Assembly (NCBI RefSeq): GCF_000374045.1
Contig: NZ_KB893370.1
Coordinates: forward strand, 192,716 to 256,715
Direction of reading: 5' to 3'
Length of the DNA stretch: 64,000 bases
DNA from: Segetibacter koreensis DSM 18137
GTDB taxonomy: Bacteria > Bacteroidota > Bacteroidia > Chitinophagales > Chitinophagaceae
Shown: positions 16,083-25,371 of the stretch, piece after piece
How the letters are laid out: each line of letters begins with the position of its first letter
How positions within the stretch are numbered: the first letter of the stretch is position 1
Translations under genes and position numbers: made by a program
Notes under the pieces: generated by a model
Seen by the model: only the letters and a program-made list of their open reading frames with translations
What the model was told of the DNA's origin: nothing
The model's database searches: none

Positions 16083-17018
16083 TTACTTGTTTTTTTTGTT
16101 CAAATAGAGGAACACCTGGGGATGCATGGAATATAACCTATAGCCCTTGGTATCTGAGACTATAATTGGGCTTGAGTGGTCACCCTGAATAATTGGATTT
16201 TTAGGATATTTAATCCAATGTATTAAATCTGTCGACATAGCTACGTTAGATGTCCAAACTATAGAGGATGACATGGGATTTGAAGATGCATGATAATAGA
16301 GGTAATACCTGCCTTTATATTTAACAACCTGGTTAGCAGCAACAGCGCCGGCATCGTACTTCTCGGGACCTGTTGTAATAACAGGCTCATCCTGTACATT
16401 TTTCCACGTTTTATGATCGCTCGATTCAGCCAGCCATATTGCTTCGTCGTTACGTTCGTAAAAAAGGTACCATTTGTCATTCTCTATCCACACTGTTGGC
16501 GTACCATAAGGTCCGGGAATAGATTTTCCATCTTTAGTACGAATGATTAAATCCCCTTCCTCCTGCCAGTTAATACCATTATCTGAAACAAGTGAATGTG
16601 CAACATCATTCCTGCCCTCAGCAAACATATAATACTTGCCTGCATTTTTGACAACACACATGTCTTCAGTCCATTTCCCGTTGAAAATAGGATTCTTGTT
16701 GTATCTCTCCCAGTTTATACCATCGCTTGAAGTTGCATAGCCTAAATATTTCACCACCGTATCGCTTCCTTTATAACCTGTATACCACATTTTATACATA
16801 CCGTCTTCGTATAAAATATAGCCACGTTCCCTTATTTTTTGATCCCAGGAATTTGTACCTGTACCTTTAAAAACGGGGTTTGCATTATATGGTACAAATT
16901 CAACCATTTCAGCAGGAAATTCTTCTTTAGTTACATCTTTTGTTGTAAGCTTCTGCTGGTTTCTACAGCTAAACACGACCAGAGCTAGTAATATCTGTAA
17001 ATAAGTAAATACCTTCAT
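16083..17018 (-). CDS. Five-bladed beta-propeller glycosidase-like lipoprotein (GH43/GH32-type fold)
   Basis: The 311-residue protein starts with a lipoprotein signal, MKVFTYLQILLALVVFSC, lipidated at Cys18. It consists of repeated propeller blades with the signature of glycosidase-like five-bladed folds: NANPVFKGTG, GMYKMWYTGYKG, GYATSSDGINWERYNKNPI, GKYYMFAEGRNDVAHSLVSDNGINW, GTPTVWIENDKWYLFYER and GRYYLYYHASS. These DGINW and YY.Y strands are shared by GH43, GH32/68 and GH130-like enzymes; I cannot fix the family because no triad is certain. It probably trims a glycan at the cell surface. It lies downstream of SusC1-SusD1-DUF4091 with a dead BNR-type gene in between, so it belongs to utilisation locus 1. 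Confidence 0.8.
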   Translation of the reverse strand: MKVFTYLQILLALVVFSCRNQQKLTTKDVTKEEFPAEMVEFVPYNANPVFKGTGTNSWDQKIRERGYILYEDGMYKMWYTGYKGSDTVVKYLGYATSSDGINWERYNKNPIFNGKWTEDMCVVKNAGKYYMFAEGRNDVAHSLVSDNGINWQEEGDLIIRTKDGKSIPGPYGTPTVWIENDKWYLFYERNDEAIWLAESSDHKTWKNVQDEPVITTGPEKYDAGAVAANQVVKYKGRYYLYYHASSNPMSSSIVWTSNVAMSTDLIHWIKYPKNPIIQGDHSSPIIVSDTKGYRLYSMHPQVFLYLNKKNK

Positions 17019-17141
17019 TTAAATGTTTTTTGATTATTTATTTTGAGATGTAGGCTTGTTAATAACTTCTCTAAAATAGATGCGGCATTATAACCCATTG
17101 CTCGGGATCATAACACTGCAGGCGTCAAGGGCAGCGATGAC

Positions 17142-17301
17142 TTATCGCCCAACTCTTTTACCGCATTTAAAGTTATATCCTTTAATACGCTTACATGTTG
17201 CACCAAAATCATCCGATCTGTAAGCAGAACCATTAAAACCACGCGCAAAGTATATTTTCACAGGGGCATCATCAGTTATATCATGAATATGTTGATTTTT
17301 T
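17142..17301 (-). pseudogene. Remnant of BNR/sortilin-like glycoside hydrolase
   Basis: In the 309-bp gap between the propeller glycosidase and the DUF4091 gene, the minus strand reads KIYFARGFNGSAYRSDDFG, then ATCKRIKGYNFKCGKRV to a TAA at 17142. The pattern S.Y.S.D.G.TWK.I.GYNFKWG.RV is the last BNR (Asp-box) blade of secreted sialidase/sortilin-like proteins. At both places where a Trp is expected a Cys (TGT, TGC) is found, and the frame is closed on both sides. This is a short relic of a much larger enzyme. No other gene is seen in 17019-17327. Confidence 0.6.
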
Positions 17302-17327
17302 TAAAGAAAAGGTAACCACTGTTGCCA

Positions 17328-19127
17328 TCAGTGATTGCCTGATTTCTCATGAGCTAACTTTTCTAAACGTGTGGCCATTGCCTTTCGCGTTGAATAAAGA
17401 TCTTCACGGTTACGCGAGAATGTACTAACATCAATAACCATATTATGTACCATTGAGTCTGCATACTTCCTGTCACCGAAATCTCTCAACATCCATAGAT
17501 ACTCATAGTCTTCGATGCCTTCCCGAAGGAGCTCAAATCTTATAGAAGAAACTGGTCCGTTTACATCAGGCTGACCAGTATATTTTTTTGTGTAATCTCC
17601 AGGATAAACCAATGACCCTTCACCGTTGAGCAAATAACCACCACTACACAAAAAGCCGGAGATAAAAGTGATTGGGTCAAGCCATGGATTGGGTGTTTCA
17701 GACCAAAAGTTAGATGCCCAATACAGAATACCAGCCATTTTATAACTATCTGTAATCCATGGAACCATTACGGGATCAAGAGGCGGTGCGTCAATAAAGT
17801 AGTTGGGTTGTGGAAATGTCTGATCACAGGAGATATACCATGTCATTTCGCCACCTTTCGCCTGCTCTTCTATGATTGCTTTTTTAACCCGTTGATCATT
17901 AAGAGCATTTCCATGCATTGAAAAGTTATTTACATGTCCGGTAAGAGTACCCCAGTCAGGGTTATCTGTCACCGGTGATTCCGTGGCTAAAAACGGAACG
18001 CCTGGTGCTGCCTCATGTACAAGAGTAGCCCACTGCCGCGTGTCTTCGTAATCCTGCTTTGTATTGGGTTCATCAATTGGGCTGTTAAATACCAGCCTGT
18101 CCTTCCACCCATGCTTCTCGAAATACGATTCAACCTGGGATAAATAAGACTTCACTTTCTGATTGAATGGTTTAGAGAAAGTTTCTGCCGAATTATGCCT
18201 TTTCAAATCAGAAGGATAACTCTCGAGGAGTACACGTTTGCTCTTTAGCTTGTCCAGGTAGTACTGATACCTAGCATCGTCAAACTTCACCTCTACTTTT
18301 TCACCATTTACAACAACTTTTGGCTCAAGCTGATCATTGAACCAGGGCTCCATGCGATGAGCATACAGGAATTCGTAATAAGTTTGTGTGAGGCGGTCTA
18401 TTTCGGGAGATGAGGCTTCTTTGTGATAGAAGCTGGCCAGGGATCCTTTGGACACATTCATATAGGTGATCAGGTGAGTTTTATCTGGCAATGAAAAGTT
18501 GTAGACCTGCACTTCCACATTCAACGTTTCAATCGTCGTCCCATTTTGTGTGACTGTGATCGTACCAGTATACGCGCCACCGGGCGTTGAGGATGGAATG
18601 GACAGATCAACCCAAATGGGACGATTGTGAACGACTGCATATTGCGCAGCCATACTAAAAGGTTCTTTTATTGGTGCGAGGGCGTCTGGCCAATAACCTG
18701 TTTCTCCAACGGAACTTGACTTTCCATAAACCATTATATAATGCTCGAGATAGAAATTGATCTGAGCCTCACGAATTATTTTCCCTTCCCGGGAAGTAAG
18801 GTTAGAAGCCTTAATAAAAAACCCTCCAGGAGCTTTTGGCGCCCGGCCTGCAGGAACAGGTGCGGTTACTACTACCTGGAACGGAACATGTTCATTACCC
18901 GCTCCGGAGATATTAATTTTTTTCTTCTCCTTTGACCATACAAGGTTATTCGTTTCAACCCTATCGTCCGGACGCACTTTTTGTTCGGCAGGAACTGCCC
19001 ATATTATCAAGCTCTCCCCGGTTATTACCTGGTTGCCAACCTTATTGTCATTCGCGCCGGTCTTATCCTGTCCGCACACTTTTGCGGCACTTCCAAGAAA
19101 CAGATAAAAAAAGATGAGTATCGGCAT
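17328..19127 (-). CDS. DUF4091 domain glycoside hydrolase-like protein
   Basis: I choose the ATG at 19127 because it opens a signal peptide (MPILIFFYLFLGSAAKVCGQ); a start at 19223 would add 32 residues ahead of it. The ~599-residue product has an N-terminal beta domain (NFYLEHYIMV, GTITVTQNGTTIETLNVEVQVYNFSLP) followed by a TIM-barrel-like region with YDPSDLKRHN-type segments, WKDRLVFNSPIDEPN, SMHGNALNDQRVK and GILYWASNFW, and the DUF4091 signature at the end, SIRFELLREGIEDYEYLWML. The family is related to GH42/GH123-like hydrolases; the DEPN turn may carry the acid/base Glu. It is exported, and it lies ~350 bp after SusD1 in the same orientation, so it is a likely degradative arm of locus 1. 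Confidence 0.85.
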   Translation of the reverse strand: MPILIFFYLFLGSAAKVCGQDKTGANDNKVGNQVITGESLIIWAVPAEQKVRPDDRVETNNLVWSKEKKKINISGAGNEHVPFQVVVTAPVPAGRAPKAPGGFFIKASNLTSREGKIIREAQINFYLEHYIMVYGKSSSVGETGYWPDALAPIKEPFSMAAQYAVVHNRPIWVDLSIPSSTPGGAYTGTITVTQNGTTIETLNVEVQVYNFSLPDKTHLITYMNVSKGSLASFYHKEASSPEIDRLTQTYYEFLYAHRMEPWFNDQLEPKVVVNGEKVEVKFDDARYQYYLDKLKSKRVLLESYPSDLKRHNSAETFSKPFNQKVKSYLSQVESYFEKHGWKDRLVFNSPIDEPNTKQDYEDTRQWATLVHEAAPGVPFLATESPVTDNPDWGTLTGHVNNFSMHGNALNDQRVKKAIIEEQAKGGEMTWYISCDQTFPQPNYFIDAPPLDPVMVPWITDSYKMAGILYWASNFWSETPNPWLDPITFISGFLCSGGYLLNGEGSLVYPGDYTKKYTGQPDVNGPVSSIRFELLREGIEDYEYLWMLRDFGDRKYADSMVHNMVIDVSTFSRNREDLYSTRKAMATRLEKLAHEKSGNH

Positions 19128-19480
19128 GAGGCGAACTGCCCTGACATAAATAAGATTTTCCAAAAGAGCATTTGATATCCAAATCCTCCAAAAAAACATT
19201 ACTGTAAATTGTTTTATATTCATACTAATAACTATCTAAATACTATGTAACTGAATTTGATTTTTAGAGGAATTCCAAATAAACTCGTTACTGATTAGTG
19301 TAATTTATCTTAACGATAAATGTTTTTGTTTAAGGGATTATTCTCCCATTTGTTCTTGTATTGATTAAACTTCTAAAGAAGTTTTTCCTTTTTCTATTTT
19401 AAGTCTACCTCTTACAACTCATATATCTACTAATAATTTTTAACCTAATTCAGAAATTATTCATCAAAATTCTGTTCTTA

Positions 19481-20917
19481 TCAATAACCTGGATTCTGCG
19501 TTAACATTGGATTTAATTGAATATCATTATCAGGGATAGGAAACAAATAATCATCTTCAGAAAAATTCTGCTGTATGGATGGAATACTTTTTTCTTTTAA
19601 AATTCTTTTTCTTATTAAATCAAACCAACGGTCATACTCAAAACATAATTCCTGGTTTCTCTCTTCAATAACTGCGATATCAAAAGCTTCTTTAGTCATT
19701 CCAGTTGTCAATTTTGGGTGCAAAGGGTTATCTATATAACCATTGGCACGATCAATTACTTTGTTAATAGCATCAACTGCCTCTTGGGTAGGACTGCCAT
19801 TAGCCATATTAGCTGCCTCTGCATAAATCAATAAAACATCTGCAAAGCGTAAAATAGGCATATTCATTATGGATGAGTAATTGTCGAAGTCTTCCTGTTT
19901 ATCATACATAAACTTTTTGATAAAAGGATTTTGCTCATCGGGCCACTCTGTATAATTCTTACCATCAATTTCAGTAAGAATATAAGCGTCTTTGCGAGCC
20001 TCCTTAGGATATTGTTGTTCCCATTCACGTTGTACCCTAAAATCGCCCCAACCGCCCAGGAGACCTGGTTTGTAAATCTCAGGATCGGTATTTATATCTG
20101 CATAGTTGGAGTTAAAGCTCCACATCATTTCAGGCCCGTACTTTGTCTCAAGGGCAAAGACCTTCGTAATATCTGGCACAAGGGAATATTTCCCTTCCTG
20201 TATAACCTCTTTCGCAAGATTTGCTGCTTTTTGATAATTACTAATATCATTTAAAGGGGCCGTAGCCATAGTAAGATATGCCTTTGCCAATAATCCTTTT
20301 GCGGCACCACTCGTTGGCCTACCTTGTTGTGCCGTAGGCCACTCTGCAGGAAGTTTACCGGCGGCCTCTGTAAAATCACTGACAATTAAATTATAAACAT
20401 CTGCGATAGGCGACCGCCCGATTTTGGCGGTAATAGGGTCTGTTATATCTTCAGTAAGTAAAGGCAAATCACCAAACATTCTTACAAGCATGAAATAATT
20501 GTAAGCGCGGAGGAATTTGGCCTGCGCCATTAATAAATCGTAAACGTCCTGCGATGTTCCCGCTCCTAAACTGCCTTTTTTCATAGCTCCTATAGCAGCA
20601 TTTAGGTTTGCTATTGCAGCATAGTGCCTGTTCCATAAATCACTTCCATGATTCCGGCTGATCACTAAGTCTCCTCCATCTAATTGATCATCGTTTACAA
20701 ACGTCCCCTGTCCATAGCCATAACCTCCCCAATAATCCCATAAATTATTCATTGCAGCAGCAAATGCTGCTTCAACCTGGGCAGGAGTTGTATAGAAATT
20801 TTGAGGTGTAACAAAGCTTTTAGGGGTTTCTTCAAGCTTTTTACATGATGAAACGATAGTTAGTATTACAATAAATAAAAAAAGTATTATTCTTAGATAA
20901 ATGCTATTATTTTTCAT
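19481..20917 (-). CDS. susD: SusD/RagB family nutrient-binding outer-membrane lipoprotein
   Basis: A 478-residue surface glycan-binding lipoprotein. The signal peptide ends in TIVSSC with Cys25 as lipid anchor, followed by KKLEETPKSFVTP and the family start FYTTPAQVEAAFAAAMNNLWDY. The central TPR-like helices include AQAKFLRAYNYFMLVRMFGDLPLLTE and AAKGLLAKAYLTMAT; the C-terminal part has LRFADVLLIYAEAANMANG, ERNQELCFEYDRWFDLIRK and the ending DIQLNPMLTQNPGY, all hallmark SusD/RagB motifs. It caps the SusC barrel and captures oligosaccharides at the cell surface. It starts 11 bp after the SusC1 stop, so the two are co-transcribed. The ligand cannot be predicted; the enzymes around it suggest a plant or animal heteropolysaccharide. 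Confidence 0.96.
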   Translation of the reverse strand: MKNNSIYLRIILFLFIVILTIVSSCKKLEETPKSFVTPQNFYTTPAQVEAAFAAAMNNLWDYWGGYGYGQGTFVNDDQLDGGDLVISRNHGSDLWNRHYAAIANLNAAIGAMKKGSLGAGTSQDVYDLLMAQAKFLRAYNYFMLVRMFGDLPLLTEDITDPITAKIGRSPIADVYNLIVSDFTEAAGKLPAEWPTAQQGRPTSGAAKGLLAKAYLTMATAPLNDISNYQKAANLAKEVIQEGKYSLVPDITKVFALETKYGPEMMWSFNSNYADINTDPEIYKPGLLGGWGDFRVQREWEQQYPKEARKDAYILTEIDGKNYTEWPDEQNPFIKKFMYDKQEDFDNYSSIMNMPILRFADVLLIYAEAANMANGSPTQEAVDAINKVIDRANGYIDNPLHPKLTTGMTKEAFDIAVIEERNQELCFEYDRWFDLIRKRILKEKSIPSIQQNFSEDDYLFPIPDNDIQLNPMLTQNPGY

Positions 20918-20928
20918 TATAAAGATTT

Positions 20929-23900
20929 TTAAAATGATACATTTAAACCGAAATTGACAATTTTAGCTTGAGGGTAGTTGCTAAAGTCTACGCCAATCTG
21001 GGCATCATTAGCATTATATGAACTTACCTCCGGATCGTACCCCGTATATTTTGTAAGAGTAATAAGATTGGCACCACTAACAAAAGCTTTCAGGTTAGAT
21101 AGCCTGAATTTTTCGGTAATAGATTTAGGTAAATTGTAACTTACAGTAATGTTTTTTAACCGAACATAAGAGCCGTCCTCTACCCACCTGCTAATTCTTT
21201 GATCGCCACCAATGGCTATTTTGCTAGTCAAGCCCGCTTCTTCACGTGTTTTTCCATCTATGAAAGCAGGAACATCTGTATTTTGATTTTCCGGAGTCCA
21301 CCGGTTTAAAAGACGGGAACTTGTCCCTTCACCCGGAGTTTCCATGCGAATTCTTCCCATGTTAAATATGTCATTCCCCTTTGCTCCCTGGATCAGAAAA
21401 TTAAGCTCGAAGTTGTTATAAGAGACGCGGTTAGTCCAGCCAAAAATAAATTTTGGAAAAGCATTTCCAATTACTGTAAGGTCTTCTTTATTAATTACTC
21501 CATCCTTATTAATGTCGGTAAACTTTCTATCACCAGGCAACTGTCCATAATCCGCAGCTTGTTTTGCTTCGCTTGTCTTCCAGGTACCTTCATAACTATA
21601 GCCGTAAATCTGGCCAAAAGATTTTCCAACAATTAAATACATAAAAGGATCATTTACGTTATATCCTCCTTTTGTTGTTCTATAACCAAGTCTGTCAATG
21701 TTCCCTAAATTCAATACTTTATTTCTGTTTGCTGAAATATTAAAGCCGGTGGTCCATCTTACCTTTCCTACAAGCGGATCTCCACCTATTTCAATTTCAA
21801 TCCCCCTGTTTTCAATAGAACCTACATTGTCAATTATACTGGTAAAGCCAGTGTAACCAGGTATGGTGCGAGACATCAATAAATCTTTGGTAGTCTTTTT
21901 ATAGTAATCAGCACTAACTGTTAACCTGCCTTTAAACACTGCAAGGTCAATTCCAACATCGGTTTGTGTGGTACTCTCCCATTTAAGCGATGGATTAGGA
22001 GCATTGGCAATGAAAAAGCCTAAATCAGTTCCATCGCTTCCATTGTAAGGATAATTACTGCCAGAGCTGATTCTTGACAGTGTTTGATAAGGGCTAATGG
22101 CCTGGTTACCTGTAATACCCCAACTACCTCTGATTTTAAGAGTTGAAAACACATTTAAGTTGCGAATAAAACTTTCTTCCGATGCTTTCCATGCTACTGA
22201 TGCCGATGGGAAATAGCCCCATTTATTATTCTTTCCAAAAACAGAAGAGCCGTCGGCACGATAACTTGCGGTTAATAAATATTTATCGGCAAAAGCATAA
22301 TTAATTCTTCCTAAGTATGAGTTTAAAACTCTTTCTTCTGCATCTGATGTTGGCACTACAATATTTGCTCCACCAAGATTATTTACGCCTGTCTGGTCTA
22401 CTAAAAACTTGCTTGCCCGCAGCGAAGAAAAATTAAATTTAGAATACTGTTGTTCAGCCACTCCCGTAAAAGTTATATGATGGTCCTTAAAAGTTTTATC
22501 GTAGGTTAAAATATTAGAATTTTGATATCTCACATTCATACTTTCGGTAGATAAACCTAGGCCTGTGTTTTGTTTGCCTTCGTAGGTCTTTAAATTGTGA
22601 TACATCCGATTATTGATGTTAATGATATTTGCTCCCCCCGTAATTCTTAATGACAATCCTTCAAAAGGTTTAAATTCAATGTAGCTGTTTAAAACATTTC
22701 TGATCGTATTATTATCAACTTTAGGTTCAAGAGCACTTGCCAACGGATTCCACGTGTCACTTGCGCCGTAACCTGGCCTATGCACGCTGTAATTACCAAT
22801 TGAATCATATATAGGTTCTGTAGGAGCCCACCGGGGAGCAACATTTACAGAGTTACCAAGAAAGCTGATATCTGCACTACCAAATGGAGGTGAGTTTCCT
22901 GCCTCCTTAGATCCTGCCCAGCTTAAGCTAAAGGCTGACCACTTATTAATATCGGTTTTTAAATTAGCCCTTAAAGAAAAGCGTTGGTATTCTGAATTTA
23001 CCAGTATTCCCTGCTGGTTCAGGTATCCACCCGAAACCAGGTACTTTAAATTATCAGTACCGCCACTAATTGAAAGCTCATGATTTTGAATGGGTGCGGC
23101 ACGATATATAACATCCTGCCAATCTGTTCCGCCGTTTTTTTCATATTTCTGTATATCAGCATCTGAAAAAATCGGAACAGGTATAGCCCCGCCGGCAGTG
23201 CGGGTGAGAGCATTGGCATTTATAGTTTTTGCAAAATCGGCGGCATTCATCACATCCAGTTTCTTACGTAATGTAGATATGCCATAACTATAATTGTAAC
23301 TAATAACGGGTTTTCCTTTTTTGCCAAGTTTTGTAGTTATTAAAACTACTCCATTGGCTCCCTGGGCTCCATATATTGCTGTTGCTGATGCATCTTTTAA
23401 AACCTCTATTGATTCTATATCATTAGGATTTAGAGAATTCAGGTTACCGCCTTGTAATCCATCAATAACAATGAGGGCATTGTTTCCACCATTAATAGAA
23501 TTGCTTCCTCTTACCCTGATCGTTGTATTTCCGCCTGGTGCTCCATCCGTATTTAATACCATTACCCCTGCCGCACGGCCTTGTAAAGCCTGGTCAACCC
23601 TTTGTGTAGAAAGTTGCGTAAGATCAGATCCTTTTATTGAACTTATGGCACCGGTTATATCACTCTTTTTCTGACTTCCATACCCAACAACAACCACATC
23701 TTTCAGCTGCCTGACATCCGCCGCCATACTTATTTTTAAATTGTTGCCGGCACCTACAGCAACCCTTGTTGTTGTGTACCCAACATAATTAAATTCGAGT
23801 TGTGTACTACCGCGTGGTAATTTAATTGAGAATCTTCCATCTGCACCTGATGTTGTCCCGATTTTAGCACCTGGCACTGAAACACTTACACCATTGAGAG

Positions 23901-24015
23901 GTAATCCTTCTCCAGTTGTAGTTATAGTACCCGTTACGGTTCGCTCTTGCGCATACACTGAGTTAAAAAATATCAATGTAAATAAGAGTAAAATGTACTT
24001 AAAAAAAATTTTCAT
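20929..24015 (-). CDS. susC: SusC/RagA family TonB-linked outer membrane transporter
   Basis: A 1028-residue TonB-dependent transporter. Residues 1-22 are the signal peptide (VYAQ). A CarboxypepD_reg-like beta-sandwich follows (TVTGTITTTGEGLPLNGVSV ... FNYVGYTT), then the TonB box/plug start LKDVVVVGYGSQKKSDITGAISSI, plug motifs GRAAGVMVLN, IRVRGSNSINGGNNALIVIDG and the DIESIEVLKDASATAIYGAQGANGVVLITTK block diagnostic of SusC. A 22-strand barrel fills the rest and ends in NFGLNVSF with terminal Phe. It imports oligosaccharides with the SusD partner 11 bp downstream. No extra N-terminal signalling domain is seen, and no sigma/anti-sigma pair is nearby. Control is more likely by the LacI-type regulators at 27-29 kb. 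Confidence 0.97.
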   Translation of the reverse strand: MKIFFKYILLLFTLIFFNSVYAQERTVTGTITTTGEGLPLNGVSVSVPGAKIGTTSGADGRFSIKLPRGSTQLEFNYVGYTTTRVAVGAGNNLKISMAADVRQLKDVVVVGYGSQKKSDITGAISSIKGSDLTQLSTQRVDQALQGRAAGVMVLNTDGAPGGNTTIRVRGSNSINGGNNALIVIDGLQGGNLNSLNPNDIESIEVLKDASATAIYGAQGANGVVLITTKLGKKGKPVISYNYSYGISTLRKKLDVMNAADFAKTINANALTRTAGGAIPVPIFSDADIQKYEKNGGTDWQDVIYRAAPIQNHELSISGGTDNLKYLVSGGYLNQQGILVNSEYQRFSLRANLKTDINKWSAFSLSWAGSKEAGNSPPFGSADISFLGNSVNVAPRWAPTEPIYDSIGNYSVHRPGYGASDTWNPLASALEPKVDNNTIRNVLNSYIEFKPFEGLSLRITGGANIININNRMYHNLKTYEGKQNTGLGLSTESMNVRYQNSNILTYDKTFKDHHITFTGVAEQQYSKFNFSSLRASKFLVDQTGVNNLGGANIVVPTSDAEERVLNSYLGRINYAFADKYLLTASYRADGSSVFGKNNKWGYFPSASVAWKASEESFIRNLNVFSTLKIRGSWGITGNQAISPYQTLSRISSGSNYPYNGSDGTDLGFFIANAPNPSLKWESTTQTDVGIDLAVFKGRLTVSADYYKKTTKDLLMSRTIPGYTGFTSIIDNVGSIENRGIEIEIGGDPLVGKVRWTTGFNISANRNKVLNLGNIDRLGYRTTKGGYNVNDPFMYLIVGKSFGQIYGYSYEGTWKTSEAKQAADYGQLPGDRKFTDINKDGVINKEDLTVIGNAFPKFIFGWTNRVSYNNFELNFLIQGAKGNDIFNMGRIRMETPGEGTSSRLLNRWTPENQNTDVPAFIDGKTREEAGLTSKIAIGGDQRISRWVEDGSYVRLKNITVSYNLPKSITEKFRLSNLKAFVSGANLITLTKYTGYDPEVSSYNANDAQIGVDFSNYPQAKIVNFGLNVSF

Positions 24016-24591
24016 ACAAGAAAAGAGTTTTAAATTATGTAAGGTTTTGAATCTGCGGGAGTATTAATTGCTGTTGTCCGAATCAGCAATTAACGGATAA
24101 AAAGGGTTTGAAGAAGTTAGGTTTGCGTTAGTTTTATAAGGTGTTAATGATTAAGAGTTGAAGAATGAATTTCAATTCAATTGAATAATGGTTATCTTAT
24201 TCAATTTTTTTTACCCTATAAACTTACAAGTTTATTTCATGTGTTCGCGCACATTCTTAATTTTTTTTTAAATATTTTTTTTAGTTCACTTGATTGAATA
24301 ATTTTTCTTATATCACATTCTCTTTAAGATCTTTAGTAAAGCTAGTTTTAGAATAAAAAATGATAATTGCTTACAAATTGTCCTTAACACCTTTGAGTAC
24401 TGGTATGTATTTCAATGATCGAATTAGCTTTAGCATCGACTGAAAGAACGAAACGGAGAGTTATACTTGCAGAAATTGTGAAGTGAAGGGCTTTAAAGCA
24501 CAAGGTTGAACATAAGCTTTTTCTGGCTTAGTTTTAAAGATAACTGAGCCAGAAATATTTTTTTCATCTTTGGTAAAACAACTTAAAACCC
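24016..24591. promoter_or_regulatory. SusC1 upstream region with clustered palindromes
   Basis: This 576-bp gap has no gene. Three symmetric elements lie 160-220 bp before the SusC1 start: ATTCAATTGAAT (24175-24186), TTGAATAA (24181-24188) with TTATTCAA (24197-24204) across an 8-bp spacer, and ATAAACTTACAAGTTTAT (24218-24235, perfect arms, 2-bp centre). A weaker ATGTG...CACAT pair sits near 24240-24255. They are candidate operators for SusC1; the 18-bp site is a good size for a LacI-type dimer. Downstream-facing T-rich tracts near 24260-24300 could belong to the promoter. Confidence 0.5.
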
Positions 24592-25236
24592 CTATAAAAA
24601 TTTCAAATCACCAAAATATTCTGATAAATGAAAATCAGGATTTTCAGATTCAATATTGTTCCATACCACGTAATGGGGCTCAGGCAAATCATCACCACAT
24701 TTATAAAAGTTTACCTTACAATCCTGGTTCTTTAAAGAAGTAAATGAATGATAAGAAAATACTTCAAATGGTATCATCAAGGTAAGATTCCAATTTATCC
24801 CATCTGTTCCGAGACTATTAAAAGTTGTAATTACAGATTGGTTGTTAATTTTCTTTATAATTGTTTCTGGTAGTAGTTTACGGTTCGCCCTGTTTTTCCC
24901 GTAACCCAGCAGGCAAGTTCCAAAGCAATTAAACTCAAAATTGTAATACTCCTTTTCATTTCCAAAAGAAATAAAAAACTCTACGCAGGTATCTTTATAA
25001 ACCGGCTCGTTTGATGTACAATAAACGGCCCGAATATTTTTTTCGCTGACGTAATATTTTAATAAGATGCAATTGGGTCCATATGCAATTGCAAAAGACA
25101 CATTTGGTTTATAGGTATAAAAAGGCCACGGCGTTATTGCAATTTGGTTTCTTACAAGGCTATCAGCTTCTAAGGCAAGTTTTTCAATATTGCTTTCTGA
25201 TCCGACAGAATCAATAAATGGCACTGAAAGTTTCAA
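24592..25236 (-). CDS. CBM9-like (carbohydrate-binding family 9-like) protein
   Basis: A 214-residue beta-sandwich protein of the CBM9-like type often annotated as carbohydrate-binding family 9-like. Features are WPFYTYKPNVSFAIAYGPNCILLKYYVSEKNIRAVYC, the acidic turn CVEFFISFGNEKEYYNFEFN, and the closing PDFHLSEYFGDLKFL motif, which is conserved in this group. No signal peptide is visible and no ATG is available: a TAA stands nine bases before the TTG at 25236, so TTG is the likely start. The domain binds reducing-end sugars in xylanases; stand-alone copies next to sugar oxidoreductases have no proven role. It lies 135 bp downstream of the GH109-type gene and probably shares its transcript. 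Confidence 0.8.
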   Translation of the reverse strand: MKLSVPFIDSVGSESNIEKLALEADSLVRNQIAITPWPFYTYKPNVSFAIAYGPNCILLKYYVSEKNIRAVYCTSNEPVYKDTCVEFFISFGNEKEYYNFEFNCFGTCLLGYGKNRANRKLLPETIIKKINNQSVITTFNSLGTDGINWNLTLMIPFEVFSYHSFTSLKNQDCKVNFYKCGDDLPEPHYVVWNNIESENPDFHLSEYFGDLKFL

Positions 25237-25371
25237 ATAATATTACTTTTTGCTTTATAATTGTTGTAATCTCTATTCTAATAAAAACGTCTGATTAATC
25301 TCTGACCTTAGGTTTTTTGCACTAAAGCCATAATAATACAATCTGCATTATCAGTTTATGATTCTTTGATT

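Noticed and set aside
17142-17301. Altered genetic code or Cys/Trp recoding in the BNR-like fragment
   Set aside because: TGT and TGC are Cys codons, all other genes use the standard code, and the fragment is closed on both sides by stops; ordinary mutation of a dead gene explains it.
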